Shown in pieces: positions 53,600-64,000 of a DNA stretch of 64,000 nt; the first letter of the stretch is position 1, and each line of letters opens with the position of its first letter. The position numbers were made by a program, and so were the translations under genes. The notes under the pieces were generated by a model. The model searched no databases. It worked only from the letters and a program-made list of their open reading frames with translations, and was not told where the DNA came from. The stretch covers positions 1 through 64,000 of the forward strand of contig NZ_BCQG01000001.1 in the NCBI RefSeq assembly GCF_001544315.1. The letters are read 5' to 3'. The DNA is from Geobacillus jurassicus NBRC 107829. Lineage in GTDB: Bacteria; Bacillota; Bacilli; Bacillales; Anoxybacillaceae.

Positions 53600-54860
53600 G
53601 CAAAACTTACAAAACTCTGCAAGAAGATTGCAGAAGTTTCCGTTTGCTTCCTTATTCATCGCACCCGATTTCGCCGAAGCTACTTTCGTTTGGTGTAGTG
53701 CTCCGAAGGCTTCGCTTCCCGTGTAACTCACGGTACGGATGGTCAAGCGCCATATTGCGACAAGTTGATGCTTGCGTTTAAGTCTCTGTCCATCGTTGTT
53801 CCGCACGAATCACAGACAAACGTTCGCTCGGACAAAGACAACCTCGGTTTGACATATCCGCACGAATGACACCTCTTCGACGATGGATGCCATCTGTTCA
53901 CTTCCACAAATTGAATGCCGTACTTCCCGCACTTATGCTCGATTTTTTTCTTAAACGAGTATAAGCGTTGTTGTTGAATCGATCTCGCTAAATGGCGGTT
54001 TTTCATCATCCCTTGAATGTTCAACTGCTCCATCACGATCCGAGATGGCTTGGTTCTCACCAACTCGGTCGAGACTTTTTCCTGGCAGTCGTTGCGGATA
54101 TGGAAGAGGCGCCGCATCCACTTCCGAATCTTCTGTTCGAGTTTTGCGATATTGCGCGTTTTTGCGTAACGGATGGCACCTCCTTTTCTTGAATTTTGTT
54201 CATTTCATATTTCCGTGAACATTGGCGCTGCAGCCGGCGCAAACGTTTTTCGAGTTTCTTCACTCTCTCACGTTGGTTGATGTTCGGATATACCCTCCCC
54301 TCCGAACAAACCGCTAAATACTTGACATCTCAACCCCCACGGAAATGTACCAATGGACGCCATCGAATGTCACCCGTGGATTTTGATGCTTGCCGTTCGT
54401 CGGAATTTTTCCTCGTTCAGAAAGACGAATCCATCCGACTTTTTCGATATACACATGCGTGTCGGTGAATTGGATTTTTTCTGTATCTTGATAAAACGAT
54501 GGCTTGCTTTGTTTTTTGCTTTTAAACCTCGGTTTATTTGCTTTCCCTTGAAAGAAACGTTTGTATGCCTTGCATGCGTCTTTGACCGCTTGTTTTGTGA
54601 TGTTGTTGCTGTAGTTGATTCTCTCGTTCGTTTTAAGGCAGTAAGCCGTTTGCGCAAATCTTCGTGAGAAATGAATGTGCCGCCGTTTTTGCCGTTCGTT
54701 TCTTGTTGTTCAAGCGCCCAATTGTACGCCCAACGAGCCACCCCTGCGCAAGCAAACAGTTTCGTCCGCTGTTTGTTGTTCGGTTCAAGGCGAATTTTCC
54801 TTGCCCGAATCATCCGCCAACAGCTCCTTTACGGAGTTTCCAAGAGGTGTTTATATAAAA
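53600..54860 (-). mobile_element. Decayed IS605/IS1341-type element
   Basis: The interval covers a degraded tnpB and right-end-like sequence: on the minus strand CTTCTGCAA pairs with TTGCAGAG just before TTTTGTAAG near 53610-53632. There is no tnpA. Exact ends are uncertain to tens of bases. It separates maoC-phoPR from mdh. Confidence 0.6.
53743..54813 (-). pseudogene. tnpB: TnpB, inactivated by at least three frame lesions
   Basis: A tnpB in fragments. 54370-54813 encodes the N-terminal domain (MIRARKIRLEPNNKQRTKLF...RRTASIKIHG, then a stop). A shifted frame continues PRVTFDGVHWYISVGVE, another gives DVKYLAVCSEGRVYPNINQR and KKLEKRLRRLQRQCSRKYEM, and after a further one-base loss near 54185 the C-terminus reads YAKTRNIAKLEQKIRKWMRR...EQLNIQGMM, the zinc ribbon (CHSCGYVK...CDSCG) and DRDLNASINLSQY. 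RuvC-I is damaged, so no active nuclease is expected. It is a different lineage from the intact tnpB at 5.7 kb. Confidence 0.85.
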
Positions 54861-54920
54861 ATTTATTACTAACAGTTCAGTCCCCTTTGCCACCAAGAAA
54901 ACGCTTTCATTTGTTGCAGG

Positions 54921-54951
54921 CAAAAACTCGGGCGTTGGCCCGAATTTTTGC
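54921..54951 (-). terminator. Terminator of citZ-icd-mdh
   Basis: AAAAATTCGGGC pairs with GCCCGAGTTTTT, a stem with its own T tract, right after mdh. Confidence 0.85.
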
Positions 54952-54958
54952 TTTGCGG

Positions 54959-55897
54959 TTATTCCAACACGCGCATGACGTTTTTCACCGATTCGACCGA
55001 TTTGGCGAGCGCCGCTTTTTCCTCTTCGGTCAGCTCGAGCTCGATCACTTTCTCGATGCCGTTGCCGCCGAGGATCGTCGGCACGCCCAAATAAATGCCT
55101 TCATAGCCGTATTCGCCTTCAAGGTAGGCGATCGCCGGCAAAATGCGGCGCTGGTCTTTCAAAATCGCTTCAACCATTTCGGCGAGCGACGCGGCTGGCG
55201 CGTAGTAGGCGCTGCCGTTGCCGAGCAGGTTGACGATTTCGCCGCCGCCTTTGCGCGTCCGCTCAACGATGGCGTCCAAACGATCTTTCGGAATGAGTTT
55301 TTCAAGCGGAATCCCGCCGGCGTACGAGTAGCGGACGAGCGGCACCATGTCGTCGCCATGGCCGCCTAAAACAAACCCGGTGACATCTTTTACCGAAATG
55401 TTCAGCTCTTGAGCGACGAACGTGCGGAAGCGCGCCGTATCCAAGACGCCCGACTGGCCGATGACGCGGTTTTTCGGGAACCCGGACTCTTTAAACACCG
55501 TATACGTCATCGCATCGACTGGGTTCGTCAAGACGATGATATAGCAGTTCGGCGAGTATTTGACGACTTCTTTCGTCACTTGCTTCATAATTTTTTGGTT
55601 CGTCGTCACCAAATCGTCGCGGCTCATGCCTGGCTTGCGGGCGATGCCTGCCGTGATGACGACGATGTCGGAATCGGCCGTATCGGCATAGTCCGACGTA
55701 CCGATGATGTTCGCGTCAAAGCCGAGCACCGGGCTCGACTCGAGCATATCGAGCGCCTTTCCTTTCGTTGGGTTTTCGAGCTGCGGAATATCGACCAGCA
55801 CGATGTCGCCGAGCTCTCTTTGCGCCAAAAGGAACGCCGTCGTCGCCCCCGTGAATCCGGCGCCGATCACCGAGATTTTTTTTCGCTTCATCGCCAT
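54959..55897 (-). CDS. mdh: Malate dehydrogenase
   Basis: Malate dehydrogenase of the LDH-like tetrameric type, 312 residues: NAD motif [19 protein letters not shown], the active-site loop [11 protein letters not shown] (substrate-binding Arg residues) and catalytic His in [19 protein letters not shown] follows AAAGGGATGG. Last gene of the citZ-icd-mdh TCA operon. Confidence 0.97.
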   Translation of the reverse strand: MAMKRKKISVIGAGFTGATTAFLLAQRELGDIVLVDIPQLENPTKGKALDMLESSPVLGFDANIIGTSDYADTADSDIVVITAGIARKPGMSRDDLVTTNQKIMKQVTKEVVKYSPNCYIIVLTNPVDAMTYTVFKESGFPKNRVIGQSGVLDTARFRTFVAQELNISVKDVTGFVLGGHGDDMVPLVRYSYAGGIPLEKLIPKDRLDAIVERTRKGGGEIVNLLGNGSAYYAPAASLAEMVEAILKDQRRILPAIAYLEGEYGYEGIYLGVPTILGGNGIEKVIELELTEEEKAALAKSVESVKNVMRVLE

Positions 55898-55923
55898 CGT
55901 TTGCCATCCCTTTCTTTAAAAGG

Positions 55924-57195
55924 TTAATCCATATTGCGGATGAGCGCATCAGCAAATTCGGAGCATTTCACTTCCGTCGCTCCTTCCATCAGGCGGGCGA
56001 AGTCATACGTAACGATTTTCGCAGCGATCGTTTTCTCCATCGCTTTGATAATCAATTTCGCTGCTTCGTTCCAGCCAAGATGCTCAAACATCATGACGCC
56101 AGACAGGATGACGGACGACGGATTGACTTTATCGAGCCCTGCGTATTTCGGCGCCGTGCCGTGCGTCGCTTCGAAAATGGCGTGGCCGGTTTCGTAGTTG
56201 ATGTTCGCCCCCGGCGCGATGCCGATGCCGCCGACTTGGGCCGCAAGCGCATCGGAAATGTAGTCGCCGTTTAAGTTCATCGTCGCGATGACATCAAATT
56301 CGCGCGGGCGCGTCAAAATTTGTTGCAAGAAGATGTCGGCGATGACGTCTTTGATAATGATTTTGCCGGCCGCTTCCGCATCAGCAAGCGCTTTGTTCGC
56401 CGCTTCTTTGCCTTCCGCTTCAACGATTCGGTCGTATTGCGCCCATGTGAACACTTTGTCGGCGAATTCTTCCTCCGCCAATTCATAACCCCAGTTTTTA
56501 AACGCACCTTCGGTGAATTTCATAATGTTCCCTTTATGGACGAGCGTCACCGACTTGCGGCCGTGTTCGATCGCGTAATTGATCGCCGCGCGCACGAGCC
56601 GTTTCGTCCCTTGTTCGGAAATCGGCTTAATGCCGATGCCGGACGTTTCCGGGAAGCGGATTTTGCGCACGCCCATTTCGTTTTGCAAAAAGTCGATCAC
56701 TTTTTTCACTTCCGGCGTCCCTTTGGCATATTCAATGCCAGCGTAAATGTCTTCCGTGTTTTCGCGGAAAATGACCATATCGGTATCTTCCGGACGTTTC
56801 ACCGGCGACGGAACGCCTGGGAAGTAGCGGACCGGGCGCAAGCAGACAAACAGGTCAAGCTCTTGGCGGAGCGCCACGTTCAGCGAGCGGATGCCGCCGC
56901 CGACCGGCGTCGTTAACGGCCCTTTAATGGCGATTATGTATTCGCGGATCGTCGCAAGCGTTTCGTCCGGAAGCCAGTTGCCCGTCAGCTTGTACGCTTT
57001 TTCACCAGCGAGCACTTCCTTCCAGACGATTTTTTTCTCGCCTTTGTACGCTTTTTCCACCGCTGCTTCGAGCACGCGCGAAGCGGCCGCCCAAATGTCC
57101 GGACCGGTTCCATCCCCTTCAATGAACGGAATGATCGGGTTGTTCGGAACATTTAATACGCCATTGGTGACTGTAATTTTTTCCCCTTGCGTCAC
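55924..57195 (-). CDS. icd: Isocitrate dehydrogenase (NADP)
   Basis: Isocitrate dehydrogenase of 423 residues, identical in length to the B. subtilis enzyme. [20 protein letters not shown], substrate-binding [20 protein letters not shown], metal site [20 protein letters not shown] and [19 protein letters not shown] start at GTG (then [14 protein letters not shown]) 8 bases after GGGGG; an upstream TTG is less likely. Middle gene of citZ-icd-mdh. Confidence 0.96.
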   Translation of the reverse strand: MTQGEKITVTNGVLNVPNNPIIPFIEGDGTGPDIWAAASRVLEAAVEKAYKGEKKIVWKEVLAGEKAYKLTGNWLPDETLATIREYIIAIKGPLTTPVGGGIRSLNVALRQELDLFVCLRPVRYFPGVPSPVKRPEDTDMVIFRENTEDIYAGIEYAKGTPEVKKVIDFLQNEMGVRKIRFPETSGIGIKPISEQGTKRLVRAAINYAIEHGRKSVTLVHKGNIMKFTEGAFKNWGYELAEEEFADKVFTWAQYDRIVEAEGKEAANKALADAEAAGKIIIKDVIADIFLQQILTRPREFDVIATMNLNGDYISDALAAQVGGIGIAPGANINYETGHAIFEATHGTAPKYAGLDKVNPSSVILSGVMMFEHLGWNEAAKLIIKAMEKTIAAKIVTYDFARLMEGATEVKCSEFADALIRNMD

Positions 57196-57266
57196 GTGTA
57201 AAACCCCCAATGCGATGTTTTATTGAAAAGGCGTGAAGGCTTGCCTTCACCGCCTTATTCACTTGA

Positions 57267-58385
57267 TTAGCCGCGCTCGTCGATCGGCACGTACGCCCGT
57301 TTGCCCGGGCCGGTGTACTCGGCGCGCGGACGGATGAGACGGTTGTTGTCGTATTGCTCCAAGATGTGGGCCAACCATCCAGAGGTGCGGCTGACCGCAA
57401 AAATCGGCGTAAACAAATCATGATCGATTCCTAAACAATGGTAAACCGAGGCGGAATAAAAGTCAACGTTCGGCGGCAGCGCTTTTTCCGATGTAACGAT
57501 TTCTTCAATCTTCGTCGACATTTCATACCAGTGCGGCTCGCCGACGAGTTTCGTCAATTTTTCCGACATTTTTTTCAAATGTTTGGCGCGCGGGTCGCCT
57601 TTCCGGTAGACGCGATGGCCAAAGCCCATGATCTTTTCTTTGTTGGCCAGTTTGGTGCGGATGTATGGCTCGACATTGTCGACTGTGCCGATTTCCGTCA
57701 ACATTTTCATGACCGCTTCGTTCGCTCCGCCGTGAAGCGGCCCTTTCAAGGCGCCGATCGCCGCGGTGATGCCGGAATAAATATCGGACAGCGTGGCTAC
57801 ACAGACGCGCGCCGTAAACGTCGATGCGTTCAGCTCATGGTCGGCATGCAGCACAAGCGCCTTGTTGAACGCTTCCGTTGCGATGTCGTCCGGTTCTTTG
57901 CCGGTCAGCATGTACAAGAAGTTCGCGGCAAAGCTCAAATCTTTGCGCGGCGCAACCGGTTCCAATCCTTTGCGCACGCGGGCGAACGCCGTTACAATCG
58001 TCGGGATTTTCGCCTGCAGGCGGATCGCTTTCCGGTAGTTCGCCTCTTTCGTCATAACATCCGCCTCTTCATCATACAAGCCAAGAAGCGATACCGCGGT
58101 GCGCAAAGCAGCCATCGGGTGCACTTTGTCAATCGGATAGAGCTTGAAGTGTTCAATGATTTCGTTCGGAATTTCAGCGTTTTCCGCCAATTGCCGCGTT
58201 AATTCATCGAGCTGCTCTTTCGTCGGCAGTTCGCGATGCCAAAGCAAGTAAATGACTTCTTCAAAGGAAGCGTTTTCGGCTAAATCATCAATGTCATAAC
58301 CGACATACGTCAACGTGTCATCGATGATCGAGCTGATGCTTGAAGTCGTAGCCACAACTCCTTCTAAACCGCGGGTTGCTGTCAT
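57267..58385 (-). CDS. citZ: Citrate synthase
   Basis: Citrate synthase of 372 residues, the length of B. subtilis CitZ. MTATRGLEGVVATTSSISSI, catalytic His segments GPLHGGANEAVMKML and MGFGHRVYRKGDPRAKHL, and Asp in VDFYSASVYHCLGI. I start at the second ATG, 7 bases after GGGGAG; the first ATG is adjacent to the Shine-Dalgarno. First gene of the TCA operon. Confidence 0.97.
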   Translation of the reverse strand: MTATRGLEGVVATTSSISSIIDDTLTYVGYDIDDLAENASFEEVIYLLWHRELPTKEQLDELTRQLAENAEIPNEIIEHFKLYPIDKVHPMAALRTAVSLLGLYDEEADVMTKEANYRKAIRLQAKIPTIVTAFARVRKGLEPVAPRKDLSFAANFLYMLTGKEPDDIATEAFNKALVLHADHELNASTFTARVCVATLSDIYSGITAAIGALKGPLHGGANEAVMKMLTEIGTVDNVEPYIRTKLANKEKIMGFGHRVYRKGDPRAKHLKKMSEKLTKLVGEPHWYEMSTKIEEIVTSEKALPPNVDFYSASVYHCLGIDHDLFTPIFAVSRTSGWLAHILEQYDNNRLIRPRAEYTGPGKRAYVPIDERG

Positions 58386-58560
58386 GTTCATCTCCCCTTC
58401 TTTTCATAAGTTCCTGTCATAGCGCTCGATGGCCGGTGAGCGCCTGCTCGAAATGGAGGCAAAAACAAACGCGCGCGAAAGTGCTTACATGGCGATAACG
58501 GCCGCCGCCCCACCGCAGCGGCTGCACAATGCTTGGCCCGAAAACTCACTCACGTTTATT

Positions 58561-58589
58561 ATTATAAACAATTCTCTGACTTTTGTCAG
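58561..58589 (-). promoter_or_regulatory. citZ promoter
   Basis: Minus strand CTGACA (58584-58589), 17 bases, TATAAT (58561-58566), leaving a leader of about 170 bases to citZ. A cre-like GAAAGTGCTTA at about 58478 is weak. Confidence 0.65.
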
Positions 58590-58648
58590 CTGTCATCCAC
58601 GAAAAGAAACGGCTTGCAGGAACAAAAATGGAAATTCGTTCATTTAAA

Positions 58649-58806
58649 GGTTCATCACCAAAAGATGTACTTGACTTTTAAAGACAAACATGATAGCAAT
58701 GTGGCTCAAATGAGGTGTATGGTATAAAAAGGAAAATCGCTATTTTAGTTTTCTTTCACTATCATGAACGTCTTTCTTCGTCAAGTACATTTTGTGGTGA
58801 AGAGCC
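58649..58806. mobile_element. 158-bp ISL3-like MITE with 8-bp target duplication
   Basis: The ends GGTTCATCACCAAAAGATGT and GGCTCTTCACCACAAAATGT (right end as complement) are imperfect terminal inverted repeats that continue through TACTTGAC and an inner CATGATAG (58689-58696 against 58759-58766). The element is flanked on both sides by the same 8 bases, CATTTAAA (58641-58648 and 58807-58814). GG-starting repeats with an AT-rich 8-bp duplication fit the ISL3 family. It is too short to code for a transposase. Confidence 0.85.
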
Positions 58807-58809
58807 CAT

Positions 58810-59265
58810 TTAAAAATGCCCCACCATTTTCATGATCATGCAGGCGATGCCCGCCCCGATCAGCGGCCCGACTGCCACTCCGTGAAACAGCGAAACAGCA
58901 ATGATGGTGCCAAACACAAGCGCCGCCGTCATATGCGGGTCATTGGCGAGCAGCGCAACTCCCTCTTTGGCGATCAAGGCGACCAAAACGCCGGATAAAA
59001 GAGCCACCCAAGCCGACAACGACTGGAGCGAGCCGACAAGCTGCTTAAAGCCGATGTCCCCGGAAGCGATGGGAGCGAGCACTGCGATCGTAATGACCGT
59101 CACCCCCCAGTTGATCCCTTTTGCCTGAATGATCGGCAGCACCTTTTGATCCAAGCCGACAAGTTTAATGGCCAACAGCACGGCGACAGCGACAAGGAGC
59201 GACTTGTTTTTCGCCAACAGGCCAAGCGCAAGCAATAGAAGCAAAAACAACACCGGTTCGTTCAC
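58810..59265 (-). CDS. ytwI: DUF441 family membrane protein YtwI
   Basis: A 151-residue DUF441 protein with four to five hydrophobic segments (VLFLLLLLALGLLAKNKSLL, VAVAVLLAIKLV; VTVITIAVLAPIASG; AWVALLSGVLVALIA; AALVFGTIIAVSLFHGVAVG). Function unknown. It starts at GTG after AAAGGGCGGA. Its stop codon lies within the target duplication of the adjacent MITE. Position next to ytvI and citZ matches B. subtilis. Confidence 0.88.
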   Translation of the reverse strand: MNEPVLFLLLLLALGLLAKNKSLLVAVAVLLAIKLVGLDQKVLPIIQAKGINWGVTVITIAVLAPIASGDIGFKQLVGSLQSLSAWVALLSGVLVALIAKEGVALLANDPHMTAALVFGTIIAVSLFHGVAVGPLIGAGIACMIMKMVGHF

Positions 59266-59358
59266 GGTCGTCCGCCCTTTCCTATGAAACTTGCCTTTTT
59301 GCTTCCCCGTAAGAAAACGTGTAATATATCAATATGGAACATCGTTGGAGGTGAAACA

Positions 59359-60477
59359 TTGTCCCGAACGTACGTTGATCGCTTTTTGCGTTTTTTTCTT
59401 GTCGTCGCCGCTGTAGTGCTTGGCATCATCGCTGCGTACTACATTTCAACGGTGACGTATCCGTTCATCATCGCCTTTTTCATCGCGCTTCTCATCAACC
59501 CGCTCGTTGATGTTTTGGAGCGGAAAGCGAGAATGCCGCGTTGGCTCGCCGTCAGCGTCACGCTCATCATTTTGTTTGCCGCCGTCGCCGGTTTGGTCAC
59601 GCTTCTCGTTGCTGAGATTGTTTCGGGAACGCAATATTTGGCCAACGTCGTGCCGGAAAAATTCCAAACGTTGATCGCTTACATTGAGACGTTCGTCGCC
59701 GACCAAATCATCCCCATTTATAAAGATTTGGCCGGGCTGTTTAAAAGTTTGAGCGCAACCCAACAGGATACGATTATGCAAAACATTCAAGCTGTCGGGA
59801 AAAAAATTGGGACGACCGTTGGCGAATTTATCCAAAGCATACTGCAAAATATTCCGCAGCTTCTCGCCTGGCTGCCGAATGCGGCGACCGTGTTTATTTT
59901 CTCGCTGTTGGCGACGTTTTTCATCAGCAAAGACTGGCACCGGCTGATGCGCATGGCGCAGCAATGGCTGCCAACGAAAGCCCGCACAAGCGGAAAAACG
60001 GTGTTTCTTGATTTGAAGCGGGCGCTGTTTGGCTTTATTAAAGCACAGGCGACGCTCATTTCGATTACGACTGTCATCGTGTTGATCGGCTTGCTTATTT
60101 TGCGCGTCGATTACGCGATTACGATCGCGTTGATCATTGGATTCGTCGATATTTTGCCCTACTTAGGGACGGGAATTGTATTCGTTCCATGGATTATTTA
60201 CGCAGCCGTCAGCGGCGACATTCCGTTTGCCATTGGGCTTGGCGTGCTGTATATCGTCGTGCTCGTCCAACGGCAAATTATGGAGCCGAAAGTGCTTTCC
60301 TCATCGATCGGCCTTGACCCGCTTGCGACGCTCATCGCCTTGTTTGTCGGCTTCAAGCTGCTCGGTTTTCTCGGTTTGATCGCTGGGCCGGTTGCGCTCG
60401 TCATCATCCGCACGCTCCATAGCGCGAATGTCTTTCGCGATATTTGGCGCTTTATTATCGGCAAGCCCACCTCGTAA
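59359..60477 (+). CDS. ytvI: AI-2E family sporulation membrane protein YtvI
   Basis: A 372-residue AI-2E/PerM-type permease with about eight transmembrane helices, e.g. FFLVVAAVVLGIIAAYYI and LAVSVTLIILFAAVAGLVTL, and the conserved GFVDILPYLGTGIVFVPW and GFKLLGFLGLIAGPVALVI. Annotated in Bacilli as sporulation protein YtvI; the transported substrate is unknown. TTG start follows GGAGGTGAAACA; an upstream ATG adds 25 non-conserved residues. Divergent from ytwI. Confidence 0.9.
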   Translation: MSRTYVDRFLRFFLVVAAVVLGIIAAYYISTVTYPFIIAFFIALLINPLVDVLERKARMPRWLAVSVTLIILFAAVAGLVTLLVAEIVSGTQYLANVVPEKFQTLIAYIETFVADQIIPIYKDLAGLFKSLSATQQDTIMQNIQAVGKKIGTTVGEFIQSILQNIPQLLAWLPNAATVFIFSLLATFFISKDWHRLMRMAQQWLPTKARTSGKTVFLDLKRALFGFIKAQATLISITTVIVLIGLLILRVDYAITIALIIGFVDILPYLGTGIVFVPWIIYAAVSGDIPFAIGLGVLYIVVLVQRQIMEPKVLSSSIGLDPLATLIALFVGFKLLGFLGLIAGPVALVIIRTLHSANVFRDIWRFIIGKPTS

Positions 60478-60480
60478 TGC

Positions 60481-60512
60481 AAACAGCCTTGGCGGATGCC
60501 AAGGCTGTTTGG
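60481..60512. terminator. Bidirectional terminator between ytvI and pyk
   Basis: AAACAGCCTTGG pairs perfectly with CCAAGGCTGTTT around CGGATG, between the two converging genes. Confidence 0.88.
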
Positions 60513-60519
60513 CTTTGTC

Positions 60520-62283
60520 TTACAACACGCTCGCATGGCCGCGGTAGACGGCGCCAAAGCCGCCATCGACCGTGATCTCTTGCCCATCTTTAAACAAGCT
60601 TGTGGCATTTTCCACTCCGACGACGACCGGAATGCCAAGGCTTAAACCGACGACCGCGGCATGACTGGTCAGCCCGCCTTCTTCGGTGATGATGGCCGCC
60701 GCTTTTTCGATCGCTGGCATCATGTCGGCATCAGTGCTCGTCGTCACCAAAATGCCGCCATCGACCATTTTTTGACACGCTTCTTCCGCCGTTTTGGCCA
60801 CAACGGCCTTGCCAAACGCCGACTTGCGGCCGATGCCTTGCCCTTTGGCGAGCAAGTCGCTAATGACGTGCACTTTCATTAAGTTCGTTGATCCCGTTTC
60901 GCCGACCGGCACGCCAGCGGTGATGACGACCAAGTCGCCGTGCTTCACCAAGCCGGAGCGCACGGCCGCATCGACCGCCACATCGAGCATTTCATCAGTT
61001 GTGTTCACATGCGGTGCTTCTTTTGTATACACGCCCCAGATGAGCGCCAACCGGCGCGAGACCGCTTCGTTCGATGTCACCGCGATGATCGGCGCTTTCG
61101 GGCGGTATTTCGCCACCATTTGCGGCGTTTTCCCGCTCACGGTCGGCGTGACGATCGCCGCTACGTCCAAATTGAGCGCCGTATGGGCAACCGATTGGCC
61201 AATGGCGTCAGTGATCGTCGTTTGGCTCTCTTTCGTGCGCTGGGACAAAATATCGCGATGTTCCAGCGCCTGCTCCGTGCGGAGCGCGATTTGGTGCATC
61301 GTTCTTACCGCTTCAACCGGATACTGGCCGGCTGCCGTTTCCCCGGAAAGCATGACGGCGTCCGTTCCGTCAAAAATGGCGTTGGCGACATCGCTCGCCT
61401 CGGCCCGCGTCGGCCGCGGATTGCGCTGCATCGAGTCGAGCATTTGCGTCGCCGTGATGACCGGCTTGCCAAGCATGTTGCACTTTTTAATGAGCATTTT
61501 TTGAATGAGAGGCACTTCCTCAGCCGGAATCTCAACGCCAAGGTCGCCGCGCGCCACCATGAGGCCATCGGCCGCTTCCAAAATTTCATCGATGTTGGCG
61601 ACGCCTTCTTCATTTTCAATTTTCGCGATAATTTGAATATGCAAGGCGTCATTCGCCTCAAGCAGCTCGCGGATTTCGAGCACATCAGACGCCCGACGCA
61701 CGAATGAGGCAGCGATGAAGTCAATTCCTTGGCGGATGCCAAATAAAATATCGGCTCGGTCTTTCTCGGTGATGCCCGGCAAATTGACGCGCACGCCGGG
61801 GACGTTGACCCCTTTTTTGTTTTTGAGCACGCCGCTGTTTAAGACGGTCGTGACAATTTCTCCAGCTTGCTTGTCGACCGCATTGACTTCAAGGCCGATC
61901 AACCCGTCGTCCAGCAAAATTTTCGCACCAACGGACACATCATCGATCAGCCCCGGGTAGGTGACAGAAATTTTTTCCGGCGTGCCGAGCACTTCGCTCA
62001 TCGAAATGATGAGCTTTTCCCCTTCCTTCAGCTCGATGGCGCCGTTTTCCATATTGTGGGTGCGGATTTCCGGACCTTTCGTATCGAGCAAAATGGCGAC
62101 CGTTTGGCCCGTCCGCCGCGCCGCCTCGCGAATGTTGGCGATGCGCCGCCCGTGTTCTTCATGATCGCCGTGCGAAAAGTTGAGGCGCGCCACGTTCATC
62201 CCCGCTTCGATCAATTGCACGAGCTTGTCCACGCTCTCGCTTGCCGGCCCGATCGTACAGACGATTTTCGTTTTCCGCTTCAT
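60520..62283 (-). CDS. pyk: Pyruvate kinase with C-terminal PEP-utiliser domain
   Basis: Pyruvate kinase, 587 residues as in G. stearothermophilus. (beta/alpha)8 barrel with [30 protein letters not shown], the signature [20 protein letters not shown] and [11 protein letters not shown], and ATQMLDSMQ. The extra C-terminal domain (about 475-587) resembles the phosphohistidine domain of PPDK, with [20 protein letters not shown]. This tail is characteristic of Bacillaceae enzymes. Downstream of pfkA in one operon. Confidence 0.97.
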   Translation of the reverse strand: MKRKTKIVCTIGPASESVDKLVQLIEAGMNVARLNFSHGDHEEHGRRIANIREAARRTGQTVAILLDTKGPEIRTHNMENGAIELKEGEKLIISMSEVLGTPEKISVTYPGLIDDVSVGAKILLDDGLIGLEVNAVDKQAGEIVTTVLNSGVLKNKKGVNVPGVRVNLPGITEKDRADILFGIRQGIDFIAASFVRRASDVLEIRELLEANDALHIQIIAKIENEEGVANIDEILEAADGLMVARGDLGVEIPAEEVPLIQKMLIKKCNMLGKPVITATQMLDSMQRNPRPTRAEASDVANAIFDGTDAVMLSGETAAGQYPVEAVRTMHQIALRTEQALEHRDILSQRTKESQTTITDAIGQSVAHTALNLDVAAIVTPTVSGKTPQMVAKYRPKAPIIAVTSNEAVSRRLALIWGVYTKEAPHVNTTDEMLDVAVDAAVRSGLVKHGDLVVITAGVPVGETGSTNLMKVHVISDLLAKGQGIGRKSAFGKAVVAKTAEEACQKMVDGGILVTTSTDADMMPAIEKAAAIITEEGGLTSHAAVVGLSLGIPVVVGVENATSLFKDGQEITVDGGFGAVYRGHASVL

Positions 62284-62310
62284 CACTTCTTCTTCCTTTC
62301 CCATCGGGAA

Positions 62311-63321
<1,011 letters not shown>

Positions 63322-63339
63322 TCACCCTTGAACATCCCT

Positions 63340-63368
63340 AATGTACCATGAACAACAGTGGAACACAA
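63340..63368 (-). promoter_or_regulatory. Probable pfkA-pyk promoter
   Basis: Minus strand TTGTGT (63363-63368), 17 bases, TACATT (63340-63345), about 70 bases before pfkA. Confidence 0.55.
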
Positions 63369-63417
63369 TATGGAAGCCTTCGCTGAAACGGCTTACACGC
63401 GCTGGTTTTTTCACACA

Positions 63418-63451
63418 CAAAAGCTGTCTCTCAGACGGAGACAGCTTTTTC
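63418..63451 (-). terminator. Terminator after accA
   Basis: AAGCTGTCTC pairs with GAGACAGCTT around a seven-base loop, followed by TTTTGTG on the minus strand and TTTTT on the plus strand. Confidence 0.8.
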
Positions 63452-63452
63452 C

Positions 63453-64000
63453 TTATCTTGCCCGAATCGTTTCCGGCAAAAACGACACTTGGCCCATTTG
63501 TTTAAATTTTTCGTAGCGCTGCCGGACGAGCTCTTCGCCGTCAAGCGCCAACAGCTGTTTGAGCGAACGGCGCAGCACGCGGTCAATTTCTTTTGCTTGC
63601 TCGTCGGCGTTGCGATGAGCGCCGCCTTTGACTTCTGGAATGATTTCATCGATGACGCCGAGCGCCTTTAAGTCATGAGCGGTGATTTTCATCGTTTCCG
63701 CCGCCCGCTGCGCCAATGAGGCGTCTTTCCACAAAATCGCCGCCGCCCCTTCCGGCGAGATGACCGAGTACGTCGAGTTTTCAAGCATATGGATATGGTT
63801 GCCGACGCCAAGGGCAAGCGCCCCGCCGCTTCCGCCCTCTCCGATGACGATGCAGACGACAGGCACCGTGAGCCCAGCCATTTCAAACAAGTTGCGGGCG
63901 ATCGCCTCGCTTTGCCCGCGCTCTTCGGCCGCTTTGCCCGGGTAGGCGCCTTTCGTGTCGATAAAGCAGATGATCGGCCTCGAAAACTTTTCTGCCTGCT
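63453..64000 (-). CDS. accA: Acetyl-CoA carboxylase carboxyltransferase alpha subunit (partial)
   Basis: The C-terminal part of AccA, which with AccD transfers CO2 from carboxybiotin to acetyl-CoA in fatty-acid synthesis. Visible are [40 protein letters not shown], the oxyanion-hole segment [20 protein letters not shown] and [14 protein letters not shown]. The 5' part lies beyond the window edge at 64000. Upstream of pfkA and pyk in the usual Bacillus order. Confidence 0.96.
   Translation of the reverse strand, partial: QAEKFSRPIICFIDTKGAYPGKAAEERGQSEAIARNLFEMAGLTVPVVCIVIGEGGSGGALALGVGNHIHMLENSTYSVISPEGAAAILWKDASLAQRAAETMKITAHDLKALGVIDEIIPEVKGGAHRNADEQAKEIDRVLRRSLKQLLALDGEELVRQRYEKFKQMGQVSFLPETIRAR

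Noticed and set aside
53594-54870. A second working TnpB/guide system at the mdh element
   Set aside because: At least three frame lesions break the protein and RuvC-I is damaged.
58470-58490. A cre (CcpA) site upstream of citZ
   Set aside because: GAAAGTGCTTA matches only part of the consensus and lacks the central CG; too weak to list as a site.

Overview
The window is a chromosomal segment of a thermophilic Bacillaceae, almost certainly Geobacillus. The DNA is moderately GC-rich. DNA polymerase I matches the Geobacillus 'Bst' enzyme over its whole length as I remember that sequence, and IF3, PFK, pyruvate kinase and MutM have the Geobacillus lengths and motifs. Gene order follows the Bacillus subtilis trxA-etfAB-fadB-fadR-lcfA...mutS2-polX-zapA-rnhC / pheST-ysgA-sspI / infC-rpmI-rplT / thrS-dnaI-dnaB-nrdR-speD-gapB-coaE-mutM-polA-phoRP-mdh-icd-citZ-ytwI-ytvI-pyk-pfkA-accA segments. 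Most genes are on the minus strand.

Layout. 1-5.5 kb: thioredoxin and a fatty-acid beta-oxidation operon (lcfA, fadR, fadB, etfB, etfA) with a clear FadR operator. 5.55-6.98 kb: an IS200/IS605-type element with an intact tnpB and no tnpA, sitting directly upstream of lcfA. 7-12.6 kb: the zapA-cvpA-polX-mutS2-yshE operon. 12.7-27 kb: an accessory stretch. It holds rnhC with an Rpn-family remnant behind it, a broken aldo/keto reductase, TetR, cupin, DUF2255 and DJ-1 genes, MarR with an MMPL exporter, a frameshifted alkaline phosphatase behind a Pho box, two crcB fluoride channels under a fluoride riboswitch, and modA divergent from a YvgK-type regulator. 27-35 kb: pheST with a T-box, ysgA, msrA, a fused nucleotidyltransferase-HEPT protein, sspI, an M42 peptidase and a dUTPase. 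35-46 kb: ribosomal and replication genes under an L20-type leader and a thrS T-box, then nrdR, speD and gapB. 46-64 kb: coaE, mutM, polA, phoPR, the TCA genes mdh-icd-citZ, then pyk-pfkA-accA, with accA cut by the window edge. A decayed tnpB lies between maoC and mdh, and a 158-bp ISL3-like MITE lies at the end of ytwI.

Functionally the window links fatty-acid oxidation, DNA repair and replication, translation with amino-acid-responsive leaders, phosphate sensing, and the lower glycolysis/TCA axis. I see no CRISPR array, prophage, rRNA or tRNA gene. The least ordinary items are the tnpB element with its predictable guide RNA and its position at lcfA, the single-chain MNT-HEPT protein, the MITE whose target duplication restores a stop codon, a palindrome shared by two stress-type intergenic regions, and several single-base lesions confined to dispensable genes. 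All calls rest on reading the sequence and on knowledge of the families; no database search was run.
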